Source of the DNA: Neocallimastix lanati (nom. inval.)
Taxonomy: Eukaryota > Neocallimastigomycota > Neocallimastigomycetes > Neocallimastigales > Neocallimastigaceae
Direction: 5' to 3'
DNA: 12,500 bases
Assembly: GCA_016946835.1 (NCBI GenBank)
Contig: JACVTC010000138.1
Coordinates: 112,501-125,000, forward strand
A program made the translations under genes and the position numbers. Shown one piece after another: positions 7,417 through 12,500 of the stretch (positions are counted from its first letter, which is position 1; each line of letters begins with the position of its first letter). Below the pieces are notes generated by a model that saw only the letters and a program-made list of their open reading frames with translations, was not told where the DNA came from and ran no database searches.

Positions 7417-10400
7417 ATGTTTTTAAAGAAAAAAGAAATACCAGTTCCAAATCAACCACAACCAACACCATATACAAAAGCGTCATTCTTATCAAGAATA
7501 ACTTATTGGTGGATAAATCCACTTTTTACTACAGGTCATAGAAGACCTCTTGAGGATAATGATTTATATTTATTAGACCCAAAATTTGAAGAAAAGAAAT
7601 TAACTGAAAATTTTTATAGGGAATGGAATAAAGAATTAATTAAAAGAAAAGATAAACCAAACATTGTTAAAACATTCATTAGGGTTTTTGGTCCAAAATG
7701 GTAAAATAGACAATCTGTCAATCAATAAAAATAAAGATAAAACTAAAAATAAAAAAAAAAAAAATAAAAAAGAAAAAAATATAAAGAATCTTTATTTGAA
7801 AAAACTATATTGTTAAAATTAATAATATGAATATTAATTAATAATAATAATATTATTATTGTTAATATTTTAATAAGATAACATTTATATATATAAATAT
7901 ATATATATAATAGTTATTAATTAAATTTTTATTACTGTCATAAATGATAGGATTCCATCTGGGATATTAAAATTTTTATCTGATTGTTGTAACCTCACTT
8001 CCCCTATTATTTTAGAATTATTATTAGATTTCGTTTCTAATGAAGAAACAGAAGAATCATATAAAGGGTAAAAATATAATGTAAAATATTTTATTAATTT
8101 ATATATAAAAATATATATATAATATAATATAATATTAAAATGATAATAATATTATTAATATGTTCTTTTAATGCTTTTAATAGTTGGATTTATGCTGTTT
8201 CAATGCTTTTACTTCAAATAGCTGCTACATTTAGTATTAATACGTATTTTGAATTAGTAATGGAAGTTGGTCTTTCTGTAAGAGCAACAATCATTGGTAT
8301 TATGTATAGAAAAATGTTGAAACTTTCTCAAAATGCAAAGCAACATTTAACGGAAGGTCAAATTATTAATATTGTTTCTTCAGATTCTTCAAGAATTCAA
8401 GGTCTTTTAAGTTATCTTCATTATTTATGGAGTGGTCCATTTCAGTTAGTAGTAATTTTAGCTTTATTAATTCGCGCTTTAGGGTAATAAATGCAATTTA
8501 ATATATAGACAATATAATTCAAAAAAAAAAAAAAATAATAATAATAAAAAAATTAATAAATAATGGTTATAAATACTTATATATATATATATATTTATAT
8601 ATATAAATTAATAAAATTTAAATGTAAATAAAAGATTGTGGGCTTTAATTGGATTTTCAATATTTGTAGTATTAATTCCAATACAAGGATTAATTATGAA
8701 ATGGCTAACTAGCATAAGAGAACAAACTGTAATTTTTACTGATGAACGTGTTAAAAAAACTCAAGAAATTATTGGTAGCATGCGTGTAATAAAATTCTTT
8801 GGATGGGAATCAAGTTTCTTAAATATTATTAATAAATTACGTTCTAAAGAAATTTCACGTATTAGAAAATCACTTATTATCTATACTAGTACTAATTCAC
8901 TTATGGATATTATTCCAGTACTTGCTAGTTCTCTTACATATATTGGTTATGCATTAGCTGGAAATACATTAACTGCAGCAAAAGTATTTTCTACTCTTGC
9001 TTATTTTCAAATGTTAAGTTTTCCATTAGGTATTTTGCCAATGGTTTCAGGACAATTAGCGGATACGGTTGTTGCTTTAAGACGTATTAATAATGTTATT
9101 AACGGAGAAGAATTAGATGAATTACCAACTATTGATACTAAAGCTGAATATGCTATTTTAGTTAAGAATGGTAATTTTATTTGGGAAACAAAAAAGGAAA
9201 AAGGTTCAGATTCAGATTCAGATTCAGATTCAGATTCAGATAGTAAAACTGAGTCTAAAGCAGGTAAGAATGGAAAAAAAATTAAAAAAGATAAGAATAA
9301 TAAAAAAAAGAATGAACAAGATATCACAAATATTGGGGAAAATAAAGAAAACCAAGAAAATGAAGAGGAAGAAAATAATAATAGTTCTCAAGGTGACTAT
9401 GAACCATTTAAAATCAAGAATATTAACTTAAATATTCCCAGAAATTCATTAACTGCTATCGTAGGTACTGTAGGTAGTGGTAAGTCTTCATTAATTAATG
9501 CATTAATTGGTGAAATGAAACGTGAAAGTGGTGAAGTTACATTTGGTGGTACTATAGGTTACTGCTCACAACAAGCATGGATTCAAAATGCAACAGTTAA
9601 GGATAATATTTTATTTGGTAAAGAATATGATGAAGAAAAATACAATAATGCTGTTAAGAGTTGCGCCCTTTTACCAGATTTTAAGATTTTCCCTAAAGGA
9701 GATAGGACTGAAATTGGAGAACGTGGTATTAATCTTTCAGGTGGTCAAAAACAAAGAATTAATTTAGCAAGAGCAGTTTATTTTAATAGTGATATTGTAT
9801 TTTTGGATGATCCACTTTCAGCCGTTGATGCTCATGTTAGTCGTTACCTATTTGATAAATGTATTCTTGGAGCACTTGGAAATAAGACGCGTATTTTAGT
9901 AACTCATCAACTTCATGTCTTACCAAGTGTAGATTATGTTATCTATATTGATAATGGATGCATCAATGAACAAGGGACCTATAGTGAATTAATGGGTAAA
10001 AATGGTGAATTTGCTAGATTGATGCGTAGTTATGGCGGAATTGATGAAAATAATAATGGTTCAGAATCGGAAGAAGAATCAGAGTTACTGGAATCAGAAC
10101 AATCTGGTAATGGGGTAAAAAAAGAAGGTGATAAAGTCTCAATTTTAAAAGAAACAATGGATATCACTGAAACTTTAAATCAAGAAAACCAAGATAAAGA
10201 AAAAGATAAAGGTTTAATGACAGCCGAAGAAAGAAATACTGGTTCTGTAAAATTTAGTATATATAAGTTCTACGTGAGGGCGGCTGGTGGTTTAGGCTGT
10301 GTTATAGCTGTTTTATTTTTCCTTATTTTAACTCAAGTTGCAAAACTTGGAAATGATTTATGGTTAGTATTTTGGACAGATAAAAAATTTGATATAAGTA

Positions 10401-12028
10401 CTTTAACCTATGTAATTATTTATTTAGGTTGGAGTGGCTTAAAGGGTATAGCTGAAGTATTATTTGGTGTCATTATATGCTATACGGGTTTGATCGCCGC
10501 TGGAAAGATTCATAGAGATGCTATTGCAAGAGTTATGAGTGCACCAATTTCGTTCTTTGATACCACTCCACTGGGTAGAATTATTAATAGATTTTCAAAG
10601 GATCAAGATTCTGTCGATGGTATTTTAATTGAATCTATTCAGTCTTTTCTTTCCTGTTTTGCTGTTACCCTTTCTACATTATTTTTAATTATCTATGCTA
10701 CCCCAATCTTTTTGGTTGCCTTAATTCCATTATTATTAATTTACTATTTAATGCAAGAATACTATAGAAATACTTCTAGAGAAGTTAAGCGTCTTGATTC
10801 TTTGGCAAGATCACCATTATATGCTAACTTCACTGAAACAATGAACGGCCTATCTACTATTAGAGCATATCGTGAACAGGGAAGATTCATTGATATAAGT
10901 GATAATCTAATGGATAATAATAATAGACCGTGCATTTTGCAAATTACAGCACAAAGGTGGTTAGGTTTAAGACTGGAAACTATTGGTGCCTTTTTAGTTT
11001 TCTTTGCTGCAATTTCTGGATTAATTCTTAGGAAATCTATTTCACCCGCTCTTCTTGGTTTAAGTTTATCCTATTCATTAAGTGTTACTGGTAATCTTAA
11101 TTGGGCTGTGCGTCAATTTAGTGAAACGGAAGTTCATATGAATGCTGCAGAACGTTTAAGCTACTATGCTAATGAAATTGAAAGCGAAAATCAAACAGGT
11201 CTTGATGCTCCTAAGGATTGGCCGAAGCAAGGTAAAATTGAAATTAAGGACCTTACTATGAAATATGCTCCTCATCTACCACCAGTTTTAAATAATATTT
11301 CATTAAATATTCAGGCTAATGAAAAAATTGGTGTTGTTGGACGTACTGGTGCAGGTAAATCTAGTATTGTCATGACCCTCTTTAGATTAGTTGAACCGGA
11401 GACAGGATCATCAATTAAAATTGATGATGTTTCTATTATGGATATTAAACTTTGTGATTTACGTAGAAGAATATCTATTATTCCTCAAGACCCAATTCTT
11501 TTCTCGGGAACCATTAGGTTTAATATGGATCCATTTGATGAACACTCTGATCAAGAAATTTGGACTGCTTTAGAACATGCTGGTTTAAAAAATATGGTTA
11601 GCGAATTAGAAAATAAATTGGAATCAGAAGTACGTTCTAATGGTGAAAACTTTAGCGTAGGACAGAGACAATTATTATGTTTAGCAAGAGCAATGATACG
11701 TCAAAGTAAAATTCTAGTTATGGATGAAGCCACAGCATCTGTTGATGTAGAAACTGATGCTATTATTCAGAAGGCCCTTCGATCTGAATTTCAGGATGTT
11801 ACTGTTATTACTATTGCCCACCGTTTAAATACTATCATTGATTATGATAAAGTATTAGTGTTAAGCCAAGGTAATATTCTTGAATATGATAAACCAAGTA
11901 ACTTATTATTTGAAAAGACGGCTGATGGTAACCTAGTACCAACTGATAAAACAGAATTTTCAAAATTAGTTGATGAAACTGGACCTGTTAACGCGGAATT
12001 ACTAAGAAAATTAGCATTATCAAATTAG
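7417..12028 (+). CDS. ABC-C (MRP-type) exporter, full-length, no TMD0 (join 7417-7700, 7951-8067, 8184-8483, 8635-12028)
   Basis: MRP-type transporters use ATP to export organic anions, glutathione or glucuronide conjugates, and drugs. Splicing gives 1364 residues, near the size of short MRPs such as human ABCC4. The N-terminus has the ABCC motif SFLSRITYWWINPLF, so the extra TMD0 is absent. TMD1 spans about residues 96-390. NBD1 has A-loop W417, Walker A GTVGSGKSS (511-519), LSGGQ (601-605), Walker B VFLDDP (D625, D626) and H658. A charged linker (about 680-770) follows. TMD2 spans about 785-1065. NBD2 has Y1111, Walker A GRTGAGKSS (1136-1144), FSVGQ (1240-1244), Walker B LVMDE (D1264, E1265) and H1296. 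Asp in place of Glu after the NBD1 Walker B, with FSVGQ in NBD2, is the usual ABCC pattern of one weak ATP site. An insert of about 70 residues sits in NBD1 (419-488). The ATG is fixed by an in-frame TAA directly before it; the stop is TAG. Substrate and membrane cannot be told from sequence. Confidence 0.93.
7701..7950 (+). other. Intron 1 of the ABCC gene (250 nt, phase 2)
   Basis: The donor is AAATG|GTAAAA and the acceptor is AATGATAG|GATTCC. The split codon TG|G gives Trp, followed by IPSGILKFLSDCCNL, which matches the first TMD1 helix region expected after the ABCC N-terminal segment. Unspliced, translation stops at the TAA at 7702-7704. Confidence 0.88.
8068..8183 (+). other. Intron 2 of the ABCC gene (116 nt, phase 2)
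   Basis: The donor is TAAAGG|GTAAAA and the acceptor is TTTTAATAG|TTGGATT. The codon GG|T gives Gly, producing SYKG-WIYAVSM, the usual short loop before TM2 of ABCC proteins. The ATG at 8140 lies inside this intron and is not a real start. Confidence 0.88.
8484..8634 (+). other. Intron 3 of the ABCC gene (151 nt, phase 2)
   Basis: The donor is TTAGG|GTAATA and the acceptor is AATAAAAG|ATTGTGG. The codon GG|A gives Gly, producing RALG-LWALIGF, continuous hydrophobic TMD1 sequence. The acceptor AAAG differs from the TAG seen in the other introns here, but phase and protein continuity support it. Confidence 0.86.
9206..9241 (+). repeat. In-frame (TCAGAT)6 hexanucleotide repeat
   Basis: Six perfect TCAGAT units encode Ser-Asp repeats (residues 425-436) within the NBD1 insertion of the ABCC protein. 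The length is a multiple of three, so unit gain or loss would keep the reading frame. Confidence 0.97.
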
Positions 12029-12074
12029 TTTTGTTTTATATTTATGAAAATATTTAAATTATAGTATAAAAAAT

Positions 12075-12158
12075 ATGAAGAAAGAAGATATTAATAATTC
12101 TGAAATATCAAAATTAACTTTATACCCGGGGAATATTATATATTTTTTATTTATTTAA
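12075..12158 (+). other. Tiny ORF, 27 codons, doubtful
   Basis: The ATG at 12075 opens MKKEDINNSEISKLTLYPGN and ends at TAA after seven hydrophobic codons. The first 20 codons have gene-like composition (GAA, GAT, TCT, CCG GGG) richer in G/C than the flanks. It could be a first exon of a downstream gene, part of the ABCC 3' UTR, or chance. There is no recognisable family. Confidence 0.15.
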
Positions 12159-12226
12159 TTTATTTAATGTTTATTAATATTAATATTAATTTAATTTTAA
12201 TTTTTATTTTATTTTATTTAATTTTT

Positions 12227-12281
12227 ATTTTATTTTATTTTATTTTATTTTATTTTATTTTATTTTATTTTATTTTATTTT
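12227..12281. repeat. (ATTTT)11 pentanucleotide array
   Basis: Eleven perfect ATTTT units followed by a T run to 12289, preceded by less regular ATTTT and TTTTA units from about 12190. It lies about 200 bases after the ABCC stop codon. Confidence 0.95.
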
Positions 12282-12500
12282 TTTTTTTTGCTTTAATCAC
12301 TGGAAATCGAAATAAATACGATACTTTATAAAATATAATAGTATATAAAAAAAGTAAATTGTTATCTACGAAACCAACAAAAATAGTAATAGAAAAAGTT
12401 TATACTAATATACTATGTAAATACCATTAATATATATAATATATATTATTTATATATTTATTTTATTTTTTTTTTTTTACTGTATATGAATTATATATGA

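Larger units (their letters stand above)
12029..12500. other. AT-rich 3' flank of the ABCC gene
   Basis: This stretch holds the ABCC 3' UTR and sequence beyond it. It contains a 27-codon ORF of doubtful status at 12075-12158, an (ATTTT)11 array and several short GC-bearing patches near 12290-12420 that do not form a convincing exon on either strand. A polyadenylation site cannot be placed with confidence in this composition. Confidence 0.75.

Noticed and set aside
7702-7704. TAA at 7702 as a premature stop making the ABCC gene a pseudogene
   Set aside because: It lies directly after a GTAAAA donor. Removing three introns with consistent phases gives an intact 1364-residue ABCC protein with all motifs.
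8140-8183. ATG at 8140 as a separate gene start
   Set aside because: The first residues (MIIILLICSFNAFNS) come from intron 2. Coding sequence resumes after the AG at 8182-8183 with the correct phase.
9007-9431. Minus-strand (SE)n ORF and plus-strand (QI)n ORF over the hexanucleotide repeat
   Set aside because: Both are out-of-frame shadows of the ABCC exon over the TCAGAT array.

Overview
The window looks like nuclear DNA from a very AT-rich eukaryote. Both genes contain short AT-rich introns with GTAA(A/T) donors and AG acceptors. The proteins carry long asparagine-rich stretches. Between the genes lie about 4 kb of almost pure A/T with 20-34 nt homopolymer runs. An anaerobic gut fungus (Neocallimastigomycota, for example Piromyces, Neocallimastix or Anaeromyces) fits best. 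An amoebozoan such as a dictyostelid is the main alternative. The taxonomic call is inference from composition and gene style.

Layout: (i) 1-3383, minus strand, the 5' portion of an inositol hexakisphosphate kinase gene (Kcs1/IP6K family). I rebuilt it from three exons (3383-3357, 3266-3185, 3028-159) giving 993 codons in frame. The gene leaves the window inside its third intron, so the C-terminal part of the kinase domain is missing here. (ii) 3384-7416, a long non-coding interval of microsatellites, homopolymer tracts, one degenerate minisatellite and three diverged copies of a roughly 30-bp element. (iii) 7417-12028, plus strand, a complete ABC-C (MRP-type) exporter gene in four exons (7417-7700, 7951-8067, 8184-8483, 8635-12028). 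It gives 1364 residues in the order TMD1-NBD1-TMD2-NBD2, without the extra N-terminal TMD0. (iv) 12029-12500, AT-rich downstream sequence with an (ATTTT)11 array and one tiny unsupported ORF.

The two genes are divergently oriented but about 4 kb apart, and nothing in the sequence links their functions. The kinase would make inositol pyrophosphates in the cytosol or nucleus. The transporter would export conjugated organic anions or drugs across the plasma or vacuolar membrane.

I found no evidence of a novel multi-gene system. The most noteworthy points are the roughly 70-residue, low-complexity insertion with an (SD)6 repeat inside NBD1 of the transporter, the very long Asn-rich N-terminus and the CxxC-bearing insert of the kinase, the 5'-clustered phase-2 introns of the transporter, and the dispersed intergenic element family.
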